This document shows, piece after piece, positions 45,254 through 55,836 of a DNA stretch of 64,000 nucleotides. A program made the position numbers and the translations under genes. The stretch lies in assembly GCA_037179335.1 (NCBI GenBank), contig JAKZHN010000017.1:558001-622000 (forward strand), read 5' to 3'. Below the pieces are notes generated by a model. It had not been told where the DNA came from. It did not search any database and was given only the letters and a program-made list of their open reading frames with translations. Origin of the DNA: Cyclaneusma minus. Lineage: Eukaryota; Ascomycota; Leotiomycetes; Marthamycetales; Marthamycetaceae. Each line of letters begins with the position of its first letter. The first letter of the stretch is position 1.

Positions 45254-46670
45254 GGCTAGAGCTGCAGAAGCGTGGCGTCTGGCGGCGGAATTCTTGTCTT
45301 TCGGGGTATACCACTTTGCAGATAGTTAGGACGGCTACAGCAGTTTCCAACCTTCACCTCGCCGTGAGAAGATAAGGAATTTCACATTTGTTATGTTGCT
45401 CAAGTTGTTGGAACTTCACCTCTGCCCATGCAATTGTGACAGACTAGCTTACATGTACCTTAGCGCCCCGGTTATAATCAACGCACGCTGACTCCGCCAC
45501 ACGGCCGCTGTAATGTCTTCTCCCGGCGCAACTTGGTTCTTTCTTTAGCGTGTGTTCATTATAACCGTGATTTAGCTTAACGGCCATCATGAACGTCCAT
45601 CTTTGGTGAAAGCTTAGACCTGACGGCATTTGATAACAAAGAGTAAATCTACTCAGTCGGAATCGTGGAGACCGGGGGACTTACGAGGTGGTTTGTTTGT
45701 TCAAAGCCGCCGCCTCGGTCTTCAAAATCAAGATCACGACTCAGCCACGCTGTCAGGCTGCTTTTCATAAAGCCCTTGGGGACCCAACATCATGATATTC
45801 CCTCTTCCTTCTCCCCTCAAACCCTTGGGCTTGCTTGTTCTTCCTCTGCCCGTAAAGCTTTGACCGTCGCCAAAGTCGCAGGTTGATCTTTCCGCTACTC
45901 TATTATTTATTCACCAGGCATGGGGTTTGCGGAGACATTCGCGGACAGTGGAGATGTCCAAGACCAAATCTTCCCAAATCTTCCAAATTTTCCGTGCAGA
46001 ATTTCAGTTCATGGCGCAACGCGGCAAAGCCCCACAGCAACTTAGATCAAACCTTAGTCTTTTTTAGCTACGGCACAAAGTTCCGCTGAGCTGTGTGGAG
46101 ACACTAGCTGCCCCTATTCGCTTGGCAGACGGCAGTTGGCTCAGCATGAGCCATCATCCTTGGGTTCCAAACTTCCAAGTTTCGACTGCGGAACTGAAAC
46201 GGTAGCGTCGTATACGAAACAGCGTTCAAATCAGATCCCCAGGCTGAGACGACTGAAATCAACCAGCTTGTCAATGTCAATGATCGATCTTTAAGCTTGA
46301 GTCTTGGTACCGTCGATCAACGCATTTTGGCGCATGAAATCTCGGAGAAGTACTGAAAGCTGCAACATTGATACATGTATGCTACTGTGGTATCTAGGAA
46401 AAGGAAAATGCTCTTGAAAAAAGTCCTTCACCAGGAGGATGTGCCAGGTCAGCTCCGTCTAATTGTAGGGCAAAGAATCCAGCGATCGCCGCCGGCCGTC
46501 AGGTCGTACTTCGTCCGTAAACACCAGTACCGCGGTACAAACTGTCCATCTCCTCGACTTTCTTAACGCCTCCGTGTATGGTATAGGTAACAGTCCGTAA
46601 CAACCCTCTAAATGTAAATCATATCCAAGAAGTAAGCACCCCAATCTCAATCTCATTCCATCGGACTCCT
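45254..46670. other. Intergenic spacer between convergent genes
   Basis: No gene supported. Contains a short fold-back at 45469-45567. The several 60-75-codon frames show no domain. Confidence 0.5.
45469..45567. repeat. 99-bp fold-back with 21-bp inverted ends
   Basis: The left end CGGTTATAATCAACGCACGCT and the right end (its near-complement, two mismatches) face each other around a 57-bp loop. No clear target duplication; it may be a tiny non-autonomous DNA element or a stem-loop. Confidence 0.5.
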
Positions 46671-48026
46671 CTAAGGCTCAGCACTCGTCCTTGCGTTGGT
46701 GAAGTTGTAGTAGTTCTTGGGCGAACCATCTGCATCACCCTGCTTCACGCTCGTAACATCCACTCGCGTGTTAACGACGATGTTGTTGTTTTCCCTGCAC
46801 AACTCCTCCTCGCTCGCGCCATCGCCGAAGCCCTTCGAATCATCGCAGCTCCTCAACATCACGCTCCCTCGCTTGCGGCTTCGGAGACCAGTGCCGACGG
46901 TGCCGAGCTCATGGGGGTGTGTGGCGCCATAGCCCGTGTCTGATGTTGAGAGATTATTCGTGACGTATTTCTTCCACACGACTTGGAGAGCTGGCGCATT
47001 GGCCGTCATGATGGCGGTGGCGAATTCGATGGTGGTGATGATGACGACGGATCCGTAGACGTAGGAGGCTTCTTTACCGCCCGCGAGCTGGTGGAGAACG
47101 ATGAAGCGGAGGAGGGAGACGAGGACGGCACCACCACCAAGAGTAAAGCAGGCGATAAGCTCTAAGCGGCGCTTCAGGGACATATGGAGATTCCAGAGAG
47201 GGTATAGGGGGAGAAGGTAGATAATGATGTCTACCGCAACGTTCTGGAAATCTGTCAGCAAGCTGTGCTTGTTGGGTTTTGGGCTGCAGAGGAGATACTT
47301 ACGGCGCCTGCGGGGAGGTAAAGGGTGAGACCGGTCGACATGCAGAATGGGTGGTCGTAGAGGGTGGGGTTGAAGTAGGCATCAATAGGAATACATTGAA
47401 GACCGTAAAGCATCAGAATGGCCACAGTCTGGAAGATGTTGATACCGATGACAATCCAGACTGCTTGCCTGTAGCCTTTCGTGGTTGCAAGCACACGGAG
47501 GTAGAACAGCAAGAACGACATCTTGATGAGAAATTGAGTGACGGTATATACGAATTCCACAATGAAAAGCCACTGCAGATCGTTAGTACTTGAGCTCGAT
47601 GACTAACAGCCCGGAGTTGGAGACTTGGAGTACTAACCGTAGTGATCTCAGTCATTGCGTCGGCGTCGACATCATCTTGGGGTCTGTCTCAAAGGTCAGC
47701 AAACTCGATGCTGGACTTGATCAGGGGAACTGGAGGGTCGACGAACTTGCCACCGCCAGCTGCGATAATGATCCATAGACAGGCTTGGTCGACGGACCAA
47801 ACGATCTAGAAAACCCACATCAGTCGCCGCTCGATATTGTAACTGATATCCAGGCTTGAAGCTCGTTACGTACCCAAGCAAACACCATAGCCCAATCATC
47901 GGCACCGAACTGACGGGAAATGAAGGCACGGGACCAAAATCGGACGAAGCATCCTGCAGTTACGATTAGAGCGAGAGGAACCGTGAGAGCCCATGTGAGT
48001 GGTTGCAAGTCCTCAGGATAAACCAT
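46671..48026 (-). CDS. Fungal rhodopsin-domain (PTH11/SAT4-like) integral membrane protein
   Basis: Five exons, complement(46671..47243, 47303..47572, 47638..47683, 47747..47805, 47874..48026), give 366 residues. Hydrophobic spans include the first near WALTVPLALIVTAGCFV, then WLFIVEFVYTVTQFLIKMSFLLFYLRV (the family's W-x-FIxE-xxY...IK-x-S-xLxFYLR hallmark), VWIVIGINIFQTVAIL, NVAVDIIIYLLPLYPLW and the RRLELIACFTLGGGAVLVSLLR block. This is the seven-span fungal rhodopsin-like fold, without an N-terminal CFEM domain; the cytosolic tail is charged. Such proteins are often proposed receptors of the PTH11 class but mostly lack assigned ligands. The exon 2-3 junction uses a GTTCGT donor and is the least certain; it was picked because it restores an open frame into the conserved part. 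Confidence 0.85.
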
Positions 48027-50264
48027 CTTGTCTTGCAAGATGTTGTCTCAACGGGTCGGGTGTATGTCGAGTGGTATTGGACAGGAGCTTCAGATCATGT
48101 TGATCGAAGAGAAGGTCTCGGATTCTTTATCAGGTCCGCGCCATGAAAAGATCGCCAACCCCCTGGTGATGTCTGGACCTGCCCCCTGGGTAGTCCGTTC
48201 TGGTTTTTCCAACCTAGAGACGCGTTTCGGTATAATTGAGGGTTTGAGAACGGCCTTTCCTACCCCTTCTCAGGAAAGAGGGCAACAGCAACCAGGGATA
48301 ATTTTCAGCAAGATGGGATACCGCTATATATGTAGCAAGGGTGGTGGCAAGGGTAAGAGTGGTAAGTGTGACGCGAGAGTATGGAGAAAATGAAAGAATT
48401 ATGTAGGAAAAGTCGCTCAAAATCGCATTGATAAATACCTACCGTGCCATTTTCACGATCCCGCGCGCGCGCACGCTCCAATTCTTCCCTGTTAGCGGTA
48501 TCCCATCTTGCTGAAAATTATCCCTGGTTGCTGTTGCCCTCATTTCCTGGAAAGGGTGAGGGAGGAAAGGTGGTCTTCCCGCTGCCATACACAGACCCTG
48601 AATCGTCTTCTCTTTGAAAGACCGAAGGTGTTGCCGATATTTCGTCTCCAACTCCCCAAAAGGCAGAGAGCCTCCCGGGTCCTGGGAAATTTCGCAATCC
48701 TGTTCTGACCTGCGTGTGGGTCACGAGAGGCTTGGGATGGTGTCCGGCTGCGTTCCGGGCCAAGTCGAGGTAAGTGCAGACTAGGATCCATGGCCAAACG
48801 CGCCACATCGATTGAAGGCACGGTGAATAAAAATACAGTGCTAGCACGGTGCTGATTTATTGAAACCGCAATAGCACTAAGGCTGAACCTTAATCGGGGC
48901 AATGCAGGATACAAAAGCCGATGGGGTTTGTTAGATGCAGCTATGCAAATTCGGTCTAGACGATGGGTGTTATTTAACTTCAAGGAGATGTTGATTGACT
49001 TTCTCGGCGATGGTCTGAAGAAGGTTCTTCCCAATGTGGAATCGCCTTAGCTGTTGGATACCCTGCAACGGAGAACGGAAGCTTGGCTGCTCACTCATAG
49101 TCGCCGGTCAGATGACATGAACTTGAATCGCCAACATACATCTAGGGTTGTTATTAGAAGCAACCTAAGCAGCTGGCAGCAGCCATAACCGCCTCACCAT
49201 CCGCCGCAAGCGACAAAAAGAAATGCCATCAACGGGGACGTTGAACTTAGCATTTTCGTAGTTTGAAAAGTCTTCAAGTTCGGCCCATCGTGAAACTACT
49301 GGCTGATTCATGAAGACACGAATACCAATTTACATCCCTGTAAACCTTGATTGATGAAGAGGAATGAACAGACATCCCTGTTCCCGATGCGGCGAATCCT
49401 GTATGTAAACTCTAAAATATAGCGTCCGGATCTGCTTGCCCGATTGCCCTTGTTGTCCTCTGCCCAGACCAGACTAGACTTTGGTGTGCGAGATCGCCGG
49501 GTCTGTGATCGGCCATTCCACTTGATCTTGACAGCACTGAGAGTTTCGGGATCGAGTCGTGTTGGGGCCGGGGAACGAGGGATAGGAAGCCGGAAAGAGG
49601 GAGTCGGGACGGTGAGGGGCTGAGTGGGGGCGGAGCGCTGCGAATCTTATGCGCAGAAATTGGCTGAACATTGAAGGAGATGCCTCCGCCCGCGGCGCAT
49701 GGGAGTTTTCTTTAGTCGGGACGCCACTTCGGGAGTGGCATTTTGGATAGTGATGGTCCAGAACATGTTCTAGAATCCGAAAGTTGAAGATGCTATTTCA
49801 GTAGAATATCGCTGCACGTGGCAGTGGCACATGCAGAAAGGAAGACGTTGGGAAGATAAGACGGAGTGTCCAATCGGCCTTGAAACAGGTGCGAGCGGCC
49901 CATCCACATATGGCAGATCAGTCGTTGGCAACGGCGTCAAGAGAAGGACGAGGAGAGTCAGAGGTTTGGTTCCAGAAGTTGACGACGAGTCAGTGATTAC
50001 CCGGGAAACTGGGATTGCGTAGCGGCCCGTCTTGGCCCCGGTCTGGCCAAGGAGCGGTCTCCGCAACTTAGGGGTCCCGACAGTTAGCTTACAAATTGAT
50101 TAAATGGTCACTATACAGATTTGTAAATGGGTCTGACGCTACGTTTTTACTTACTTTTTTCAAAATACTCCTTTACCGGTCTGATATTGAACGTTAAATT
50201 AAGCATATTCGATGTTGCACATAACCGTAGCTTTGACCACCTACCGGCGCCTCCCGCTCAGGCG
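48027..50264. other. Intergenic region with a large inverted repeat
   Basis: Contains the promoter of the rhodopsin-like gene, the inverted repeat at 48253-48570, and about 1.7 kb of ordinary composition without recognisable genes. The frame at 48540-49034 on the minus strand has no domain. Confidence 0.5.
48253..48570. repeat. Inverted repeat, arms of about 70 bp
   Basis: The left arm (about 48253-48326) and right arm (about 48493-48570) are near-perfect complements around a 166-bp loop. In the core, AGGGCAACAGCAACCAGG and CAGCAAGATGGGATACCGC are matched exactly on both arms; similarity weakens outward. No clear target-site duplication. It lies about 230 bp upstream of the rhodopsin-like gene's start codon. 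Confidence 0.8.
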
Positions 50265-50486
50265 CTAGACCATATCTAGGTCTGGCCTCCCGCCGTGGGG
50301 AAAGCATTCGTCGTCGTATTCGAGTTTCGACGCAAAATTACATGCACGGCACTGACACATGCACTTCTCACCAGCCACCACTTGGCACCCGTCGAAGAGC
50401 TGCGAAGGGCTGAGAACTCCCGATTCGGAAGTTTTCACGATTCCGAGAGTGCCTTGTCTTGTATCTGCCACATTACAGAAAGACAT
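50265..50486 (-). CDS. Possible small cysteine-rich protein
   Basis: A 73-residue frame from ATG at 50486 to TAG at 50265. It contains FDGCQVVAGEKCMCQCRACNF followed by DDECFPHGG, six closely spaced cysteines that would be unusual by chance. There is no signal peptide in this reading. A longer in-frame start exists (111 residues) but adds only a charged stretch. The family is not recognised; it may be a chance frame or the last exon of a gene whose start lies elsewhere. Confidence 0.3.
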   Translation of the reverse strand: MSFCNVADTRQGTLGIVKTSESGVLSPSQLFDGCQVVAGEKCMCQCRACNFASKLEYDDECFPHGGRPDLDMV

Positions 50487-50867
50487 TTCTGACCGCAATT
50501 TGTGCTCGAGAAGAAAGCGGACACATAAATAGACTTCTCCGCCATCTTCCTCTGTGGCTGTTCGCCTTTCAACTTTGCGGCCCCCATCATGATCATCCAA
50601 GGGTCAAGCTGTTCGGACAGCCCTGTGGCACGGATCGCGGGGTATGGCGGATTCATTGATCTGAAGTCCTCAGATCGTCAAGTTGACAAGTCGGAAACGA
50701 CGACCAAATCATTCGAACGAGATGCAATCACAAACCACCGCTTCCCTTCACCTTTCGAAGTTTCATCCATTCACGGCATGCTTCACAACAGTCAATCCGA
50801 AGAGCCATGATTCAGAGATTCGAGATACACGCCGTTCACCAACCATGCTCCCACAACCCATTCCCAT
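50487..50867. other. Spacer downstream of the PhyH gene
   Basis: No feature recognised. Confidence 0.4.
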
Positions 50868-51722
50868 CTAGAAGACATCGTTCACACCCTCCACGACACC
50901 CAAGTTGCCGTCACGGTTCACTCCAAGCCAGTCCTTCATCTCAGGGCTCAAGTTCTTCTTGGTCTCCTCCGACAGCGCAACAGCCCAGTTGACTTGACTT
51001 CTCAAGAAGGGTGCGTTCCACGCACCGAACAACAAAGGACGCTGGAAGTCCTTGGAAGTGTTGACGCCAGATGTGTGCCACAGACGTCCGTCCATCACGA
51101 GCATGGAGCCAGCAGGGCACTCCAACGGCACAAGCAGCTCCTCGGCATTCTCAGGAACATCGGCCTTAGTCTTCCAGTGGTGGCTCTGGGGGATGTAGAG
51201 GGTGGCACCGCCCTCCTTGTAGAGTTCGCTGAGCGCCCACATGGTGTTGCAGCCCCAGGGCTCGTTCCATGGATCGGGGCACTGGAGAGAAGTGTCGGAG
51301 TGGAGGCCCATCGACTTGGATCCGGGGAGGGAGATGTTGGCTGTGAAGTTGGAGAGTTGGAAGTTGCCTCCCAGGATGGCCTTGACCATCTGGATAGCGA
51401 TGGGATGCTGGACCAGCTCGATGAAGATGGGGTCGAGTGCCATGAGGTAGAAGATGCGGACGTTGAACTCGTTGGGGTCCAGCCAGTCGAGGTAAGTCTT
51501 GTCGCCGTTCTTCTCACTCTCATCCCGTGCGCGCCAGAGACGGTCGACGATTGTCTTGGTTTGCTCCTTGGTCAAAACCTCGGGAATGGCGACCCAGCCG
51601 TGCTCCTTGAAGTGTGCCATCTTCTCCTTGAGCTCCTCGGGGCTCAACTTGGGCTTGGATCCATCGAGGAAGCTCTTGACGTTGAGCTTCTCAACGCCGT
51701 TGGTGATGCCGTCGACAGCCAT
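50868..51722 (-). CDS. PhyH-family Fe(II)/2-oxoglutarate dioxygenase
   Basis: A single exon of 284 residues from ATG at 51722 (an upstream open stretch to 51803 has no better start). Iron-ligand triad: H141 and D143 in GLHSDTSLQ and H216 in DGRLWHTSGVN, with R228 (DFQRPLL) as the 2-oxoglutarate anchor. The spacing fits phytanoyl-CoA dioxygenase-type enzymes, including those in fungal secondary metabolism and detoxification. The substrate cannot be told. There is no peroxisomal signal at the C-terminus (it ends NDVF). The pyrimidine-rich leader upstream of 51722 is typical of a well-expressed gene. It is divergent from, and 1.9 kb from, the TRI12-type transporter, but the spacer is full of repeats, so co-regulation is doubtful. 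Confidence 0.92.
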   Translation of the reverse strand: MAVDGITNGVEKLNVKSFLDGSKPKLSPEELKEKMAHFKEHGWVAIPEVLTKEQTKTIVDRLWRARDESEKNGDKTYLDWLDPNEFNVRIFYLMALDPIFIELVQHPIAIQMVKAILGGNFQLSNFTANISLPGSKSMGLHSDTSLQCPDPWNEPWGCNTMWALSELYKEGGATLYIPQSHHWKTKADVPENAEELLVPLECPAGSMLVMDGRLWHTSGVNTSKDFQRPLLFGAWNAPFLRSQVNWAVALSEETKKNLSPEMKDWLGVNRDGNLGVVEGVNDVF

Positions 51723-52142
51723 GATTTCCGATTTGCTTCGAAATGAGTGAGAGCGAGAGTTGGATGCTTGGTGTGAAGAGTAGTAAGGTATGCTTGAATG
51801 CAAGTTGGATGGGGTGAATGGCGGTTGAAATAGAAGAAACCTCTCATAAGGGGGGCTGCTATGTGCACGCCGTAGGGTGCACGCGCTTACTCCGATTAAG
51901 CGGTACCTCTTCTTAATTGGGAGTGGTTGTCAGACCATGATGGCACCCTCGATCCCCCTCATTCGAGATTCCGATGGCCGAGCCTGTCGTTATCAGGCGG
52001 TCAAAAGCGTTAGTCCAGGGTCTGCCAAGCTTGCATGGCCAATAGTCGACTCGCAAATGCATTTGGCCCCTTCTCGGCAGGGGTCGTGAAGAAACGCGAG
52101 CATAACTGCCACGTGGGAGTGGGTCTTTTCCGGGGTATGCAA

Positions 52143-52379
52143 TACACTTTGGTGGGTTGACATTTTAAGAAACCCAAACGTGTGTCTGCATCGGTTCATG
52201 ATCGTCTCTTTCTTCTAACTCGCCATCTTCTATCTCGTACTTGAATTTGGCAGTTGCCACAATCTGGGGCTTGCATTACAACTTTTCGTGGGCTGAAACT
52301 TCAAGAAACTCAAATACGTGCCTGAATCGGTTAGTGATCGTCTCTTCCTTCTAAATCGCAGTCTTCTATGCCGTACTGT
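52143..52379 (+). repeat. Direct duplication of about 98-100 bp
   Basis: Segments 52143-52240 and about 52280-52379 share TGATCGTCTCTT, TTCTAA, and TCTTCTAT...CGTACT in the same order with scattered changes, including AAGAAAC(T/C)CAAA. Confidence 0.7.
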
Positions 52380-52380
52380 T

Positions 52381-52458
52381 TAATCGTTGGCCCTTGATTT
52401 CTCATCGCTTCATGTTGCACCACCCACCCAGTGGTGGGAAATCAAGGGCCAACGATTA
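52381..52458. repeat. Perfect 21-bp inverted repeat with 36-nt loop
   Basis: 52381-52401 and 52438-52458 are exact complements (TAATCGTTGGCCCTTGATTTC and its reverse). It adjoins the second copy of the direct duplication. It could be an old element terminus or a cruciform. Confidence 0.75.
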
Positions 52459-52613
52459 TCGAGGACTAGCACGGAGCTGAATCTGATTGCACATGATGTG
52501 TTCAATGCACCAATTGGCGAGAGAGTGGGGATCCGCGAGTCACGGCCTCACCCACGGGAGCCATAGCTCTGAGCCCGTAGGCTCTAGTTTCTCGGCGAAA
52601 AATCAGTTGATGC

Positions 52614-52917
52614 TAGTGTTGCAGTATTTCCGAAAAAAAAACCACTCGTTTCCGAAATCGGAAATTTTCGGCATCAATAGTTGATTCATTAAAATTTTTT
52701 ATTACGTAAGTGCACAAAACCCTTTTTGGCCTATATCCCTAAGCGAGATATTTAATTAATAAATTATAAATTACAGCTCCATATAGGCCCCCACCCAAAT
52801 ATATTACTATATTTGGCTAGCCTATTTTATCGTTTCGGAAAAAATCCGTCTTTTTCCAATTCGGTAATAAAAAAAATCATTGATTCGGTAACGGAAACGA
52901 TTCAACCTGCAACACTA
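52614..52917. mobile_element. hAT-type MITE with 8-bp target-site duplication
   Basis: 304 bp bounded by the inverted repeat TAGTGTTGCAG (52614-52624) and CTGCAACACTA (52907-52917). Identical GTTGATGC flanks lie at 52606-52613 and 52918-52925. The A+T-rich interior contains imperfect inner inverted sequences (CGTTTCCG and CGGAAACG) and no coding. The eight-base duplication and terminal TAGTG are features of hAT-superfamily non-autonomous elements. Confidence 0.9.
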
Positions 52918-53652
52918 GTTGATGCTGTTTTCCAAGGTCTGCCAAGAGCTTTATCGGTCGTGAAGCCTCTTTGATGCAAAAGTTCCCCTGAAACTTTGTG
53001 GGGGTGGGTTCAATACATGTGTTGCTTTCAGCGCACGCACAGCGCGGTTGATGTCGAATGAACCTTGTTCCACGTGGATGACCTGTGTTTCTTCCACCAC
53101 TAAACAGGGTCCATGAATAGAATCCAGCCAGGCGCTCCCTTAACCCCAGACTCAAACAACGAATAAGAGCTCTCCGTTGTGTTTTGAAAAGGCTCCTCTC
53201 TTCGGTTTCGGCTCGGCGACGGGATTAACAACGCAAGAGCTAGAGGTTCCCGACTCCACCCTCATTCTACAGCCTACGTACGGACTGGATCCCTTACGAA
53301 CCTGTCTTCTAAAGATGGGAGGTGGATTGGAGTATTTGAGATTTTCAGTTCAATGTTGACGGCTTACCAGGCCTCTGGAACTGCCCCTGGCTAGTCTAGA
53401 TGCATTACAGTCTTCAAGATATGCAACAAGGTTGGATATCGATTCGCGGTCATTTCCGTATCTAGAGTTCATCCGATTGCACACAGAACGCCTGCTGGTA
53501 GTAGCCAGGACTTCCTATATAGGGGTGGCCTGACTCTCGTCCGATTTTCCTTCGAAGCCTGGGCGAATGTGAAACTTTTTTCCCTTCCTGCAGTCCTTCC
53601 TCGCAGACAGCAGAGACACCCGTTCCCCTCTACCCCTCCCCCTCTCTTCATC

Positions 53653-55836
53653 ATGGCTGAAGTAGACGGCGCTTACAAGCTCAAGCAGCTTGAGCGCGAG
53701 CATGCTGATGAAGGTCAACTCCAGGACATTGCCCGCTCCGATGCCCTTGCTACGGATCAGGCCGAGTTGGACAGCGGCTACTGGATGAAGCCGGCCACCA
53801 TTGGAGCCATCTTCTCCATTGGTATGGGAACGACCAGCAGTTACTGGGGTTTCACTCCTCCTGCTGGTATCATTACCTACATCAATGCAGATATTGGTAT
53901 GTGTCTCTGGTCCAAGTTTCTTCAAGTAGCATATGCTAACATTTTAAAAAGGTCCCAGTGATAACTCATCTCTCTTCTCTATTGTCTGGTCTATGTGCTG
54001 TGCCATCTCTATCCTTTTTTTCGGCAGAGTCTCAGACAAGTTTGGTCGAAGATGGTTCGTTGTTGGAGCTAGTATCATGGGTTTCATCGGAGGTATCATC
54101 GCCTGTACCGCTAAGGACATGAACACCCTGGTGGGAGCAAACGTGAGTTCACTAGGTCAGAGATACGACCGAATACTAACAAGCGACAGGTTCTTCTTGG
54201 TCTTTCCGGTGGTGTTCACTCCTGCTACGGTCTCCTTATGGGAGAAATCTGCCCCAACAAGTACAAGTTCCTCGGAGTTGCCATCTGTGTCTTGCCTGCC
54301 ATTCTGCCCACTGGATTTGGTGCATACCTCAGTAAGTTGTCAAATGCAAGAAAAAGACACAGCAAAGTCTGACAACTATATCAGGTCTGGCACTTGTGAA
54401 AAACGCCAACTGGAGATGGTGTTACTACATCTACTTGATCCTTATGGGCTGCACCATCATCCTTCAATACGTCTTCTACCACCCACCTAGTTTCAAGCAG
54501 CTCCACGGCAGTACTCGTACGCCAATGGAGGAGTTCAAGCGTATCGACTTCGTTGGTGCTTTCCTCATGGCTACTGGACTGTGTCTTTTCATTCTCGGTG
54601 TGTCGTGGGGTGGAAACCCAGAGCCCTGGGACTCGTCCAAGATTCTCGGTCTCCTCATCACCGGAATTTTGGTTCTTATCCTCTTCTTCCTTTATGGTAA
54701 GTCTCTTTGGCCTCTTGACGCATGTGATGTACCTTAGCTAACATGAATGAAGAAATGTTCTCCGGTGTTCCCAACCCTCTCGTCCCGACGCACCTGTTCA
54801 GGGACATCCGTGGTTTTGTCATGTTGAACGTCATTGCCTCCGTCGCCGGTACCGTGTATGTTTCCATGAGCATCATCTGGCCATCTCAAGTCGCAACGAT
54901 CTATGGAAGCGAACTCAGCTGGCAAGCCACTGGATGGCTCTCGGTACGACATACCACAATCATCCGAATCTCTCGAGCCTTGCTAACGTATTACAGACTA
55001 CCATTGCCTTTGGTGTCCAGAGCGGTATCTACATCATCGGCGGATTGTTCCACATCATCGGACATGCGAAATGGCACATGCTGGTCTTGATGTGCATTTG
55101 CACTGCATTCACTGGTGCCCTTGTGACTGTCGACTCCAGCAACAAGGGTCAAAGTGCCGCCTTCTCCTTCCTCGCCGCATTCCCATCCGGAGCTCTGGAA
55201 CTCATTCCCGGTCTTCTTGCCCAAGTTGACTCCGACGACGCGGATCTCGGAACCGTTTTCTGTTAGTCTCCCATGAAATTCCAGACAAAACCCATATATA
55301 TCTAGAGCTTTTTGACTGACAACGCTTGCACTATAGCCGTCATCTTCGCCATGCGCACGACCTGGGGATCCATCATGACCACCGTCTTCCTCGCCATCCT
55401 CGACAACAAGGAGCCCATCGAGATCGCCGCCAAGGTCCCCGCCGCTGCCCTCGCTGCCGGTCTCCCTGAATCCTCCCTCACCGCTCTCACGGCCGCTATC
55501 TCTTCCAGCGACTACAGCAGCGTCCCAGGAATCACTCCCGCCATCGAAGCTGCCGTTGGCGCTGCCCTGATCGACGCCTACTCTGCCGCTTACGCATATG
55601 TCTACTACGCCGCTGTGGCCGTCGGTGCAGCTGGTATCATCGCTGTCCTTTTCCTGCGTGACTTCGACAAGCAGATGACCACCCACGTGCCTCGCAAGCT
55701 CTACGCGCACGGTGACGAGTCGGTGTCTAGCCGTGGTGATGTCGAGAGCACCGGTGTGAGCACAGCTTTAGAGAATAAGGCGGCCGATGCGACTGCCTCG
55801 AGCCCTATGACCGAGACCACCACTGAGAAGAATTAG
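53653..55836 (+). CDS. MFS transporter of the TRI12 (trichothecene-efflux-pump) family
   Basis: Seven exons, 53653..53896, 53952..54142, 54190..54331, 54385..54696, 54753..54943, 54997..55261 and 55337..55836, give 614 residues, fitting a 14-span drug:H+ antiporter. Typical blocks: TM1 region 'SYWGFTPPAGIITYINADIGPS', the loop 'GRVSDKFGRRWFVVGASIMGFIGG' (MFS motif A type), then 'NTLVGANVLLGLSGGVHSCYG' and 'EICPNKYKFLGVA'. The C-terminal tail is Ala/Glu/Thr-rich. The TRI12 family exports toxic metabolites and takes part in siderophore transport in fungi; the substrate here is unknown. Introns are 47-75 nt. There is no biosynthetic cluster in view. Confidence 0.92.

Larger units (their letters stand above)
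51723..53652. other. Repeat-rich divergent spacer
   Basis: No gene. Contains a 100-bp direct duplication (52143-52379), a perfect 21-bp stem (52381-52458) and a hAT-type MITE (52614-52917). Confidence 0.6.

Noticed and set aside
50994..51746. 250-residue plus-strand frame antisense to the PhyH gene
   Set aside because: It mirrors the PhyH coding frame; codon bias of the real gene keeps the opposite strand open. No domain.
52432..53101. A larger 670-bp element between CAGTGGTGGGAAA and TTCCACCACT
   Set aside because: The two ends match only over about ten bases, lack a TA or other target duplication, and span the independent hAT-type element.
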